From Chryseobacterium sp. ZHDP1 (lineage in GTDB: Bacteria; Bacteroidota; Bacteroidia; Flavobacteriales; Weeksellaceae), in contig NZ_CP075682.1 in assembly GCF_018603435.1 (NCBI RefSeq), positions 310,001-374,000 on the forward strand: a stretch of 64,000 nt of DNA. The letters are read 5' to 3'. Each line of letters starts with the position of its first letter. Positions within the stretch are counted from its first letter, which is position 1. A program made the position numbers and the translations under genes. Below are positions 10,157 through 18,613 of this stretch, one piece after another. Under the pieces are notes generated by a model that saw nothing but the letters and a program-made list of their open reading frames with translations, did no database searches and had not been told where the DNA came from.

Positions 10157-10660
10157 ATGAACGTTGAAAATGAAGAGTTGAGCAATATGGAATTATTTGA
10201 TGAAAATTTAAATTCAGCTGTGTTTTGTAATACAAAATTTATAAACGGAGTTTTCCGAAATGTAAATCTGGGCGGAAGTTCTTTCTTTAACTGTGTTTTT
10301 TCTTCGGTCAATTTTGAAAATTCGTATCTCAGAAAGTGTGAATTTCACCAGTGTAGATTCCAAAACTGTATTTTTTTAGAAAGTGAAACAACAAAAGCAG
10401 AGTTTTATGATACTTCCGTGGAGTTTTGTCATTTTAAGAATTTAAAATTAGGCTGGAGTTATTTTGGAAATTGTATAATTTCTGGCTCAAATTTTCAGTT
10501 GGTAAAAGTGGATGGCTTAATTTTTTCTGACTGTCAGTTTCAGAATCTTGATTTTAAAGATCTGAAATTCAGCAAAGCTTATCCTGTGAAGATAAATGAC
10601 TGTACAAATATTATTGCTGTAGAAGAATTAAAAAAACAAATGAAATGTACATCCGCCTGA
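10157..10660 (+). CDS. Pentapeptide-repeat-like protein
   Basis: The protein consists mainly of short repeats with phenylalanine or leucine every fifth residue (F-x-N-x-x-F pattern: NTKF, NGVF, NVNL, NCVF, NSYL, KCEF, QCRF, NCIF), the hallmark of the pentapeptide-repeat right-handed beta helix. The open frame extends back to a TTG at 10091, but the first ATG at 10157 is preceded by AAAGGAGGAG, an unusually perfect ribosome binding site for this phylum, so I chose it. It heads a row of small genes that look like orphan immunity genes. Some pentapeptide proteins mimic DNA and protect gyrase; nothing here shows the target. Confidence 0.7.
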   Translation: MNVENEELSNMELFDENLNSAVFCNTKFINGVFRNVNLGGSSFFNCVFSSVNFENSYLRKCEFHQCRFQNCIFLESETTKAEFYDTSVEFCHFKNLKLGWSYFGNCIISGSNFQLVKVDGLIFSDCQFQNLDFKDLKFSKAYPVKINDCTNIIAVEELKKQMKCTSA

Positions 10661-10671
10661 ACAGTGAAAAA

Positions 10672-11286
10672 ATGAGACAAGTGTATAGAGATAGCCTTAA
10701 TCTGGCTACACAGAAAACGGAGGAACTAATTAAGTTATTTCCTGAAATTCCAATGTATCATTCCATCTATAATCAATTACTGGATATTGATGAAAAAATA
10801 GTAAAGAATACTATTGTTTTTTCTGAAAACGAATTATACAAAAGGTATTCTTTAGGACATTTGGCGGTGAAAAATTTCGATTACGAAAATGATGAATATG
10901 CAAAATTATTAATTGATATCTTCGGAGGAGTATTTGATTATCATGTATCACCCGAAAGTTTTAGACAGCTTCTCTTTGATGGAGATGAAAGAGAAGCTGT
11001 GAACAAAGTGTTTGAAGTTAATCGGCAGAAAATCAGGTTGATCGATTTTTGTGGCAATCCGTTAAAAGAACTGAAAAAAGAAATAGATCATGAAAGTTTT
11101 GATCTGATGGTGGAAGAAAACAGCTTTAAACGAATAAATATTATTATTGAAAAATATATTTCTGAAAAACGACTGGAAATATATTATCTGAAGAAAAATG
11201 ATCTGATTTATTTATTTTCTTACGGCGAATATCAACCAGGAAGATATATGCTTTTTTTAGAAGACATCCGGATCTGGAACTCTTAA
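10672..11286 (+). CDS. Tsi6-like putative immunity protein
   Basis: About 204 residues, soluble, acidic. The N-terminal half (a helical stretch with PEIPMYHSIYNQLLDI, then YKRYSLGHLAVKNFD) resembles the Tsi6 family of immunity proteins against type VI effectors, by my recollection of the family rather than by a search. The second half, rich in lysine and acidic residues and ending in IRIWNS, I do not recognise. The open frame begins at an ATG at 10645 that overlaps the previous gene by 16 bases; the ATG at 10672, 11 bases after that stop, fits the family start better. No toxin gene is visible nearby. Confidence 0.45.
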   Translation: MRQVYRDSLNLATQKTEELIKLFPEIPMYHSIYNQLLDIDEKIVKNTIVFSENELYKRYSLGHLAVKNFDYENDEYAKLLIDIFGGVFDYHVSPESFRQLLFDGDEREAVNKVFEVNRQKIRLIDFCGNPLKELKKEIDHESFDLMVEENSFKRINIIIEKYISEKRLEIYYLKKNDLIYLFSYGEYQPGRYMLFLEDIRIWNS

Positions 11287-11331
11287 AATTACGGATATTT
11301 TAACTGAAATAAATTATTTAATTAATAAGAA

Positions 11332-11970
11332 TTGGAAAACGAAATATATGATACGCTGTACTATTACAGCGAAGATGGCGAAGAAGGTTATGATCTTACA
11401 GAAGTGCAGCTGATCGGTAAAACAGACGAAAACCGTGTTGAAAAACTGAAACTTCTGCTTCATCATAAAAATGCCTACATTTCTTATCAGGTAATGCTTA
11501 TTTTGGTTGCTTGGGCAATTCCGGAAGGATTCCATCAGCTTGACCGTTTCATTTCTGAAAAATGGGATGAAAAGCACAGCTTTGAACCTCACAGAATTTA
11601 TAATGAAGATAATGTGTATGATGTTATCGTGGATGCATTATACATTTCGACACTCAATGGAAAAGAAGAACAGGAGTTATATCCTTATGTAAAACATTTC
11701 TTAAGCATTTACGGAGATAGGTTTTTCGAATCCTGTTTGAAAGATTTTCTGTTGAAAAAAGACTGCAAACCGCTATTGAAAGAAATTGAAGAGGCGATGA
11801 AAAGTGCTTTGAAAAATAAAAAATACTATCAGGCAAGTCAGCTTTTTCCGGTTATCGTTCATTACGATAAACACAGGTTTGAGGAATATTTTGAGGTTTT
11901 CAGTTCTTTATTAAAAGATGATAAGAGGATTGAATACAATATTGAAGAGGCTGAAAAAATCAGATCATAG
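11332..11970 (+). CDS. Hypothetical helical protein, TTG start
   Basis: A 212-residue, acidic, predicted all-helical protein; the spacing of hydrophobic residues in the first half (HHKNAYISYQVMLILVAWAI) suggests HEAT-like helical pairs. A stop codon lies two codons before the TTG at 11332 and the next in-frame methionine is about 54 residues downstream, so TTG is the only sensible start. It belongs to the plus-strand row of small putative immunity genes. Function unknown. Confidence 0.55.
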   Translation: MENEIYDTLYYYSEDGEEGYDLTEVQLIGKTDENRVEKLKLLLHHKNAYISYQVMLILVAWAIPEGFHQLDRFISEKWDEKHSFEPHRIYNEDNVYDVIVDALYISTLNGKEEQELYPYVKHFLSIYGDRFFESCLKDFLLKKDCKPLLKEIEEAMKSALKNKKYYQASQLFPVIVHYDKHRFEEYFEVFSSLLKDDKRIEYNIEEAEKIRS

Positions 11971-12031
11971 ATGGTTAGATCTGAATGAAGGAAATTATAT
12001 TTTAATGTTTTAAGACCAATAAAAAATAATC

Positions 12032-12262
12032 ATGAAAAACCTTTTAGAAAAAAAAGACTGGTATTATTATATTTATAAAAACGGCGACACCATTGAATTA
12101 TCCGTTCCGATTTCTACTCCGGCACCGGGTTTTGATGCAATCCATACGCTGACTGATTCTGAAAAAAAGGAATATCTTACAAAAGGAATTACAGCTCTCG
12201 AAGACCGAATAAAAGATATGGAAATGAATTTTACAAAGTACGTTTTGAATTCTTGGAGGTAA
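12032..12262 (+). CDS. Small hypothetical protein
   Basis: A 76-residue protein starting MKNLLEKKDWYYYIYKNGD, with an aromatic-rich first third, a PISTPAPGFDAIHTLT segment and an amphipathic helix near the C-terminus (ALEDRIKDMEMNF). No signal peptide or membrane segment. No family recognised. Its position among likely immunity genes and the short leader AAATAATC before the ATG support that it is expressed. Confidence 0.5.
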   Translation: MKNLLEKKDWYYYIYKNGDTIELSVPISTPAPGFDAIHTLTDSEKKEYLTKGITALEDRIKDMEMNFTKYVLNSWR

Positions 12263-12417
12263 AATAATAATGAGAGTAAATTTTTATTGTAATAATGTTT
12301 GAAATAAAATTGAATACAACAGAAAAATCGGAAGTGTATAAATTCTGAATATTATAGTTTTTAAAAACAATAATCTACAAGATTAAACGATCTTCCTGTT
12401 TTTATTATATTTGTTTT

Positions 12418-13527
12418 ATGGGAAGATATTACGGGCTTAATGCAAAAACCGAAGAAGAATTCAACTCCAATCTTGAGAATTTGGTAAAGGCGATAAAAAA
12501 GCACAAACATCAATTGTCTAAAATTAAAAATTTTGATGATTTTTTCAATTTTATTAGTGCTTTTAAAAATGATGCAGATTACGAAAATCCAATCTGGATC
12601 AATGAGAAAAAAAGTGTTAATTCCGACGAAATAGATCTCCTCAGAAGCCATAATTATCCTGAAGATTATATAGAGTGGTGCCAAAAATACGGTCAGTACA
12701 GCATTGGATTGGGTATACAATTATCATCTGTATCCGATGTGCTGGATAATATTTCCGAAGAATATTACGCTCTGCAGGTTAAAAACAAATATATGTATTT
12801 CGCGACCGACGGATCAGGGAATGACTTTGCATTCGATACTGCTGATAACGGAAAACAGATACGGATCTTTTATCACGATGCAGCGATTACTTCAGAAAGT
12901 ATTTCAGATATTTACAGTGAATTCTATTATTTTTATTTTAATGATGAAACTAACGAATACGAAAATCCTGAAGAACTGGATATTTCGCTAATCTTTGACG
13001 AAAAAGACGAATACATAGAAGATTCAGTTTATATAAAAAACTATTTGAAAACTGAGGAAGCCAGCAAAATTGTTGGTAACAAAGGATTTTTATCTTTCCT
13101 GATTGAAAATACCATTGAAGGACTTGATACTGTTGTTAACTACTACTGTTACGATATTGAGAATCTGGCACTCTCATATCAGGAAAGAGGCAATTTAGAT
13201 CATGCTTTTTCATTATACGATACCACTATTGAAGCCAATACACAAAAAGCGCTCGCATACAATAATCGTGCTTATAAATTGCGGACTGCAGGTTTTACAG
13301 AAAAAAGTATGGATTATATCGATAAAGCATTAGATCTGGAACCTGAAGTTGGTTTATATCACGGTACAAAAGCGGAAATACTTTTCGATATGGGATCAGA
13401 AGAGCGGTTTTTCCAAAGTCTTGAGCTTGCCTTAAAATTCGGAATGGATAAAAGTCTGATTGATGATGCAATGATTGAAAAATATAAGAACGACAGCAGA
13501 TTTAATAGGATCTTATCTCGTTATTGA
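12418..13527 (+). CDS. SMI1/KNR4 (SUKH)-like protein with TPR tail
   Basis: A 369-residue soluble protein. The N-terminal half contains features of the SUKH superfamily (a helical start, then SHNYPEDYIEWCQKYGQYSIG and KYMYFATDGSGNDFAFDTAD), which is dominated by immunity proteins of polymorphic toxins. The C-terminal part, about residues 230-350, has at least two TPR-like helix pairs (NLALSYQERGNLDHAFSLYD and AYNNRAYKLRTAGFTEKSMD). A TATATTTG sequence ends just before the ATG; if used as a promoter the mRNA would be leaderless. I infer an immunity or regulatory role from the family and neighbours. Confidence 0.65.
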   Translation: MGRYYGLNAKTEEEFNSNLENLVKAIKKHKHQLSKIKNFDDFFNFISAFKNDADYENPIWINEKKSVNSDEIDLLRSHNYPEDYIEWCQKYGQYSIGLGIQLSSVSDVLDNISEEYYALQVKNKYMYFATDGSGNDFAFDTADNGKQIRIFYHDAAITSESISDIYSEFYYFYFNDETNEYENPEELDISLIFDEKDEYIEDSVYIKNYLKTEEASKIVGNKGFLSFLIENTIEGLDTVVNYYCYDIENLALSYQERGNLDHAFSLYDTTIEANTQKALAYNNRAYKLRTAGFTEKSMDYIDKALDLEPEVGLYHGTKAEILFDMGSEERFFQSLELALKFGMDKSLIDDAMIEKYKNDSRFNRILSRY

Positions 13528-13638
13528 TAGTTTATTTTTTTACATTTCATAGAATTTTTAACAAATTAAGATATAATAGAATAAGATAAAAAATATTCGA
13601 GTAAAACACTTAAAAAACTGTCTCTGATCAAAATAACC

Positions 13639-14337
13639 ATGGAAGACCAATACATTTACACCGACGAATTTGGTAATGAATCTGTTTTTCTCAGAAGAAA
13701 ATATTACAAACTCGTCTGTGCAACAATTACAGATTTTTTTGAAGAGCCGTTGCCGGAAAACGGGTTTCACAGACATTTTTTAAATCTATTAAATACACTT
13801 GAAGATTATCACGACGTGTATATTATAACTACTGAAATGCCTTTCTACTGGGCAATTTGTATTATAGAGAATAACTGGACTATAAAGCATCTTTTAAAAA
13901 ATAAAACAAACGAACAATATCGGGAATGGTATATTCGCTATAAAAAAGAGAACGATATTGTAAGCTTTATCATTGAAGGAATTAATGAAGAAACTTACGA
14001 ATTTACAAACAACGACGGCGATAAAAGCTTATTTTTAAGAAAGAAATACTATGAGTTTATTTGCAGCCTTGTTACAGATTTTTTTAAGAAACCTCTTGAA
14101 TACAATTCGTTGAATGCAGGCTTAATAAGTTCTCTTAATGCTTTATTTGCAGATGGAAAACAGAAGGATGTCGACAGGTTTATCGGACAGGAAATTTATT
14201 GGGCAATGTCCGTTATTGAAGATAAGGAATTCCAAAACCTATTAATTTTTACAAATTTAGAAGGGTATAATGAATTTCTTGCTGACTGTTACAGGGAAAA
14301 TAAAATAAATTCCTTTGTTATTCAGGAGTTTAAATGA
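13639..14337 (+). CDS. Hypothetical protein with two copies of one domain
   Basis: A 232-residue soluble protein made of two similar halves of about 110 residues. YTDEFGNESVFLRRKYYKL in the first half aligns with FTNNDGDKSLFLRKKYYEF in the second, followed in both by a similar stretch (TDFFEEPL and TDFFKKPL) and by a WAI/WAMSVIE segment. The halves have diverged, so the duplication is not recent. No family recognised. It lies in the row of likely immunity genes, and a duplicated immunity domain would be consistent with that. Confidence 0.6.
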   Translation: MEDQYIYTDEFGNESVFLRRKYYKLVCATITDFFEEPLPENGFHRHFLNLLNTLEDYHDVYIITTEMPFYWAICIIENNWTIKHLLKNKTNEQYREWYIRYKKENDIVSFIIEGINEETYEFTNNDGDKSLFLRKKYYEFICSLVTDFFKKPLEYNSLNAGLISSLNALFADGKQKDVDRFIGQEIYWAMSVIEDKEFQNLLIFTNLEGYNEFLADCYRENKINSFVIQEFK

Positions 14338-14529
14338 AAAAATATGCGGTAAGAATCTGTCCTGTATTTTGAAAATATATTAAATTATTGAAAATTAATA
14401 GATTGTATTTCTTTGTGATTAAAAAATTAATGAGTTTACAGGTATTTAAAAGCAAATGTTGATAAAAGTAAAACAGAAAAATCTTTGAACTTAAATTTAA
14501 TACATATTGGTTAATTTCTGAAAATATTT

Positions 14530-14991
14530 ATGATTAAAAAAATTATTGAAGTCGACAACCTCATGCAGCAAATCGCTTCAAAATACAGGCTCGAAACGTT
14601 AAATAAAGAAAGAATAGAAAATCTCTGGGAAGAAGAAACTCTGGGAATCATGAAGCAGGCAGTATTTATAAAAGACGATGCTTATTTTTATTTTTTAAGT
14701 CAGTACGGAGGCTGCAATATTTATGGAGACGGTTTTGATATTGGGATTTTTGGTTTTGACGACTGGCTGAATCCAAGTCTTTTGACCACTCCGTTACTGA
14801 ATGATGCGGATATTTATTTGTTGGCAGATCAGGATCATCATGATGAGATAATTTTTTACGGATATCACGCCACACAGGAAAATGAAAATTCAATCTGGGT
14901 TTCTATTGAATTGGAGTCGGGATACAAACCGGTTTATAAAGATTTTACAGATTTTTTACAATATATTTTAACCATTGAAGATGGAGAATAA
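14530..14991 (+). CDS. SUKH-like hypothetical protein
   Basis: A 153-residue acidic protein. The order of elements (N-terminal helix, AYFYFLSQYGGCNIYGDGFDIGIFGFDDW, then a C-terminal KPVYKDFTDFLQYIL helix) is reminiscent of SMI1/KNR4-type immunity proteins, which end with a helix bearing F-x-x-F/L. The similarity is weak and rests on pattern only. The last 17 bases overlap the start of the AlkB-like gene, so the two are probably translated together. Confidence 0.5.
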   Translation: MIKKIIEVDNLMQQIASKYRLETLNKERIENLWEEETLGIMKQAVFIKDDAYFYFLSQYGGCNIYGDGFDIGIFGFDDWLNPSLLTTPLLNDADIYLLADQDHHDEIIFYGYHATQENENSIWVSIELESGYKPVYKDFTDFLQYILTIEDGE

Positions 14992-15541
14992 GATAATTAA
15001 AGGTCTTTATTATAAGGAATATTTTTTAAGTGCAGACGAAGAAATAGCAATTCTTTCACAGATTGAAAAAGAAGAGTGGGATAGCAGTCTGAAGCGAAGA
15101 GTTCAGCATTACGGTTATATTTACGACTACAAAAAGAAAAATATCAGTCAGGACTCAAGAAAAGGTGAACTTCCGGATTGGCTTTTTGAATTGGAAAAAA
15201 AGATTAAAGCAACTTTTAATATAGAACAGTCTTTTGATCAGGTCATCATCAACGAATACGAACCGGGACAGGGAATATCAAACCATATAGACTGTGTACC
15301 TTGCTTTGAAGACATAATAGTTTCCGTAAGCTTACTTTCTTCCTGCGTGATGCAGTTTTCAAAAGATTCGGAAAAACATGAAATAATACTGAATCCCCGA
15401 AGTATTCTTCTACTCAGCGGAGACGCAAGATACCTTTGGAAACATGGGATCAAAGCCGTAAAAAACGATCAATGGCAAAATACAGCAATCCCAAGAAAGA
15501 GAAGGATATCAATAACCTTCAGAAAGATAAAGAAGGCATAA
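14975..15541 (+). CDS. AlkB-like 2-oxoglutarate/Fe(II) dioxygenase
   Basis: A 188-residue protein of the AlkB family, which removes methyl or etheno adducts from nucleic acids by oxidation. Iron ligands are visible: HxD as NHID near residue 108-110 in the stretch EYEPGQGISNHIDC, and the distal histidine in LWKHGI near residue 155. The 2-oxoglutarate-binding arginines follow in RRISITFR. Length is typical. ATG at 14975 or 14981 are both possible. It overlaps the upstream SUKH-like gene by 17 bases. Substrate (DNA, RNA or protein) cannot be told from the sequence. Confidence 0.8.
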   Translation: MKMENKIIKGLYYKEYFLSADEEIAILSQIEKEEWDSSLKRRVQHYGYIYDYKKKNISQDSRKGELPDWLFELEKKIKATFNIEQSFDQVIINEYEPGQGISNHIDCVPCFEDIIVSVSLLSSCVMQFSKDSEKHEIILNPRSILLLSGDARYLWKHGIKAVKNDQWQNTAIPRKRRISITFRKIKKA

Positions 15542-15642
15542 GTAAAAATTCGTATTTTAATTTACAGTGCGTTTTTTACTGTGGTATTTCATGTTCAATA
15601 AAAACTTCCTATATTTCGAAGAATTTAAAAATTTTAAAAACC

Positions 15643-16053
15643 ATGAAAAAAACACTATTCGTTTGTGCTGTTTTGTTTAACTTATCTCTATTAAGCGCAC
15701 AAACCATAGAATCGGGAAGCCGCAGTACAGCAGGATACATCAAAAGCAACGGAACCATTGAAAACAGCAGCCATTCCACAGTAGGTTATATTACAAGCAA
15801 CGGAACCATCGAAAACAGCAGTCATTCTACAATCGGTTATATTAAAAGTGACGGTACCATACAGAACAAAAACAGTTCTACCGTAGGCTACGTAAAAAAG
15901 GACGGAACCGTAGAGAACAGCAGCCATTCAACCATTGGTTATATAAAAGATAACGGAACGGTAGAAAACGGTAGTCATTCCACCATCGGTTATGCAAGCG
16001 GAATTAAAAAAGAATGGGCGGCCGTTGCATTTTTCTTTTTCAAGCTGAATTAA
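15643..16053 (+). CDS. Small secreted protein with 17-residue repeats
   Basis: A 136-residue protein: signal peptide about residues 1-18 (ending LLSAQ), then five tandem copies of a 17-residue unit with consensus HSTIGYIKSDGTIENSS, and a C-terminal hydrophobic tail WAAVAFFFFKLN. The repeats alternate short beta strands and turns and probably form a small solenoid or fibre. The open frame extends upstream to 15436 inside the AlkB-like gene, but the signal peptide fixes the start at 15643. No family recognised with certainty; it may sit in the outer membrane or be exported. Confidence 0.7.
   Translation: MKKTLFVCAVLFNLSLLSAQTIESGSRSTAGYIKSNGTIENSSHSTVGYITSNGTIENSSHSTIGYIKSDGTIQNKNSSTVGYVKKDGTVENSSHSTIGYIKDNGTVENGSHSTIGYASGIKKEWAAVAFFFFKLN
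15711..15995 (+). repeat. 51-bp tandem coding repeats
   Basis: About five units of 51 bases encode the 17-residue repeats of the small secreted protein. The units differ by a few synonymous and conservative changes, for instance GGTTATATT against GGCTACGTA. Such in-frame arrays readily gain or lose units. Confidence 0.8.
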
Positions 16054-16096
16054 TAAATGGTTCAACAGACTTTAAATCAGTTTAAACAGACAATAA

Positions 16097-16137
16097 AAAA
16101 ATACTCCTGACAATTACTGTCAGGAATATTATTTTTA
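16097..16137. terminator. Hairpin terminator between convergent genes
   Basis: TCCTGACA at 16105-16112 pairs with TGTCAGGA at 16118-16125 and is flanked by A-rich and T-rich runs on both sides, so it can serve the plus-strand secreted repeat protein and the minus-strand polysaccharide locus. Confidence 0.7.
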
Positions 16138-16186
16138 TTAAGGGCAAATAAGGGCGAAATAATAATTTTTACATCAAAATTTGGTT

Positions 16187-17254
16187 TTATGAATTTTCCA
16201 TGTCTTTGATATTCTTTTTCCATGTGAGGAAAAGATTCAGCACTTTAATAATTTTAAAGATGAAAATAAAGACAAAGAATGAAATAAGCGTTGTATAAAT
16301 AGAGTAGTTCGGGAAAAACATATACTGAACAATAAATGTCACAATATTCAGAACTACAAAAGTTAAAGTGATTCTTTTGTGAGACAGTCCCAATTCTAAA
16401 AGATGATGATGGATGTGCGATTTATCTGCCTTGAATGGCGATTTTCCCCGCGAAATTCTGTCTGCATACACTCTCACGGAATCAATAACAGGAATCGTAA
16501 ATACAAATAGGATAAAGAAAATACCGTAAGGAAACTCTTCCGAACCTCTGTCGAATTTCGTAATATAAATTCCTAAGCAGATTAATAAATATCCTAAAAA
16601 TAGAGATCCGGAATTTCCTAAGAAAATTTTATTTTTCAGAGAGAAATTATACCTTAAAAAAGCGGCAATACTCCCTACGAAAAGCAACCCGATTCTTGCC
16701 AGTCCGAAATGTCCTTCAATTAAAGCAATAACGAAAAACAAAGCAAAACCTACTCCCGCAACACTCCCTGCCAAACCATCAATTCCGTCAATTAAATTAA
16801 AAGCATTTACAGCCGTTGTAATGATCAGTACTGTAAGAATATACTGAAAATAAACATTCATTTCATGGATTCCGAAAAGTCCGTAAAGAGTGGTAATCCG
16901 GATTCCTGACGTTGCAATAATCACACTCACACAAATCTGTATTCCCAGTTTATAAATCGCTCTGATGTCTGTTTTATCATCCAGCGTTCCCACAAAAAGC
17001 ATAATGTAAGACGTAATGATGATCGGAAGAATATCTTTCCAGCTTTTATCATCAGAAATCCATAAAAGCAAAAAAACAACAAGCCCGATCACAAGTCCTC
17101 CGATCAGCGGAATAGCAGTCTGGTGCACTTTTCTTGCATTGGGAACATCCACAAGCTTAATTTTCTGGGCAATCATTCTCATGAGCGGAATTACACACAT
17201 CGAAAGTATAAATGCAAGAATTCCGTATATAGACAGTTCTACAAAGTTTTTCAT
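16187..17254 (-). CDS. WecA/MraY-family UDP-sugar:undecaprenyl-phosphate sugar-1-phosphate transferase
   Basis: A 355-residue polytopic enzyme that starts a lipid-linked polysaccharide unit by moving a HexNAc-1-phosphate onto undecaprenyl phosphate. Family motifs are clear: LDDKTDIRA near residue 90-100, NAFNLIDGIDGLA near 150-162, FLGNSGS near 213 and KSHIHHHLL near 278, the HIHHH signature separating WecA/TagO types from MraY. About ten membrane segments. It is the last gene of the minus-strand exopolysaccharide locus and the only initiating transferase in it, so it probably starts synthesis of this polymer. Confidence 0.88.
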   Translation of the reverse strand: MKNFVELSIYGILAFILSMCVIPLMRMIAQKIKLVDVPNARKVHQTAIPLIGGLVIGLVVFLLLWISDDKSWKDILPIIITSYIMLFVGTLDDKTDIRAIYKLGIQICVSVIIATSGIRITTLYGLFGIHEMNVYFQYILTVLIITTAVNAFNLIDGIDGLAGSVAGVGFALFFVIALIEGHFGLARIGLLFVGSIAAFLRYNFSLKNKIFLGNSGSLFLGYLLICLGIYITKFDRGSEEFPYGIFFILFVFTIPVIDSVRVYADRISRGKSPFKADKSHIHHHLLELGLSHKRITLTFVVLNIVTFIVQYMFFPNYSIYTTLISFFVFIFIFKIIKVLNLFLTWKKNIKDMENS

Positions 17255-17274
17255 AGCCTTCGTTTTTTAGCAAT

Positions 17275-18486
17275 TTATTTAGAGTTGTTGAATAGTTTAA
17301 TGTGTTTAAGATGCTCTACATTATACTTTTCCAGAATAGTTTTGTCCAGTTCGGAGATGGCAGGCATTACATTTGTTTTCTCATTGATAGTAAAGGTTTC
17401 TTCTATAAGCTGACTGTATTTTTTTGCAATTCTTTTCCAGGTGTATCTTCTTTCCGCTATTTTTTTCATCGTTCCGGCACAAATCTCAAGATCCTTTCCG
17501 GTTAGCTGTTCCAGAATATTTCTGAGCTCATTTTCATTGGAGAAATAAAAAGCCTGATTTTCGGTTGTCGTTCTGTTGTAAGAAACACCGTTGCTGATGA
17601 TCGGCAGACCTAAAAACATGGCTTCCACAAGCGAAGGATTGGTTCCTCCCGCAGAATGTCCGTGAATGTAAAGCGAAGCATTTCCGCGGATAAGATCGAT
17701 GGTTTCCTGTTCATAAATTGGATCGAGCAGGAGAATATTTTCAAATCCGGAGTATTGTTCTTTCAGATTTTTACCGTATTCACTGTTTTTCCAGTTTCCT
17801 ACCAATACCAACTTGCGGTCCGGAAGCGTGCTGAATACTTTTAAAATTGTATGCACATGGTTTTCAGGTTCAATTCTGCATACTTTTACCGCATATTCTT
17901 CATTCAGAAAAGGATATTTTTCAAGATTTTCAGCAGATGGGAGATGATTTATTTTTGTATGATCGGCTCCGTATTCAATAACGCGGCTTATCGTTTTGTA
18001 CCGTACAGAAGTATAATCCTGAATCGATTCGTTGTCGGAAATATCAATATGAGAGAATTTTACCGCCAGTTTTTCTGCCCACCACAGATATAATTTTGCA
18101 GGAACAGACCATTTATCTCTTTTCCATTCGATACCATCAATGGAAATAATAATTCTTTTATTGGTGAATAATCTTACTAAAGGTAAAAGCCATGCTCCCG
18201 CAACGCCTAAAATCAGAAGAACATCACTTCGGAATAAAGCATGAAAAATAGACCATGTATCGTAAGGAATGCTCTGGATTCCGTTTGCGTCCAGCGGAAG
18301 GTATTTCAGTTTTGCTCCTTTCCAGCTTTTAATTCTCTCTTCTTTGCTGTATTTTTTGGAAGAACAGTATACAGTAAAATCATACATATCGGAAAGCTCT
18401 TCTACAAGATGAGCAGTTAAGGTTTCGAAGCCTCCGTATTTTGCAGGCAGACCTACAGTTCCTATAATTGCCACTTTGGTTTTCAT
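17275..18486 (-). CDS. DUF1972-type glycosyltransferase
   Basis: A 403-residue GT-B enzyme. The N-terminus VAIIGTVGLPAKYGGFETL is the DUF1972 signature seen in rhamnosyl- and related transferases of capsule and O-antigen loci; the C-terminal domain has the family-4 stretch SAGGTNPSLVEAMFLGLPII near residues 275-300 with the acidic E-x7-E type motif. It begins its own transcription unit with the WecA-like gene (20 bases between them) downstream of a palindrome and a possible sigma-54 promoter. The sugar donor cannot be assigned. Confidence 0.85.
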   Translation of the reverse strand: MKTKVAIIGTVGLPAKYGGFETLTAHLVEELSDMYDFTVYCSSKKYSKEERIKSWKGAKLKYLPLDANGIQSIPYDTWSIFHALFRSDVLLILGVAGAWLLPLVRLFTNKRIIISIDGIEWKRDKWSVPAKLYLWWAEKLAVKFSHIDISDNESIQDYTSVRYKTISRVIEYGADHTKINHLPSAENLEKYPFLNEEYAVKVCRIEPENHVHTILKVFSTLPDRKLVLVGNWKNSEYGKNLKEQYSGFENILLLDPIYEQETIDLIRGNASLYIHGHSAGGTNPSLVEAMFLGLPIISNGVSYNRTTTENQAFYFSNENELRNILEQLTGKDLEICAGTMKKIAERRYTWKRIAKKYSQLIEETFTINEKTNVMPAISELDKTILEKYNVEHLKHIKLFNNSK

Positions 18487-18515
18487 AATTGTTTTATTTT
18501 ATTATGTAATGACCA

Positions 18516-18531
18516 TTAATATTCCAAATGA
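18516..18531 (-). promoter_or_regulatory. Possible sigma-54 promoter, weak
   Basis: On the minus strand TGGAATATTAATGGT shows GG, ten bases, then GT at the -24/-12 positions. GG is correct but the -12 dinucleotide should be GC. It lies 75 bases downstream of the TTCCA-N5-TGGAA palindrome, similar to the spacing in the other two units, which is the main reason for listing it. Confidence 0.3.
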
Positions 18532-18592
18532 TAAAAAATATTTTAATTAGTTGATAATTAGATAGTTAAAATTCAAAGAAAATGTTTTGAAT

Positions 18593-18607
18593 TTCCACAA
18601 TCTGGAA
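18593..18607. promoter_or_regulatory. TTCCA-N5-TGGAA operator, copy 1
   Basis: TTCCACAATCTGGAA followed by AATGGA, 107 bases upstream of the DUF1972 glycosyltransferase start. It shares the palindrome and the AATG extension with copies at 24016 and 31113, each upstream of a transcription unit of the same locus. Likely binding site of a dimeric regulator. Confidence 0.6.
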
Positions 18608-18613
18608 AATGGA

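Noticed and set aside
12406..12413. TATATTTG as promoter of the SUKH-TPR gene
   Set aside because: Only four bases separate it from the ATG and no -33 element is present; it may be chance in AT-rich DNA.
15436..15642. Upstream extension of the repeat-protein gene
   Set aside because: It overlaps the AlkB-like gene and would bury the signal peptide in the middle of the protein.
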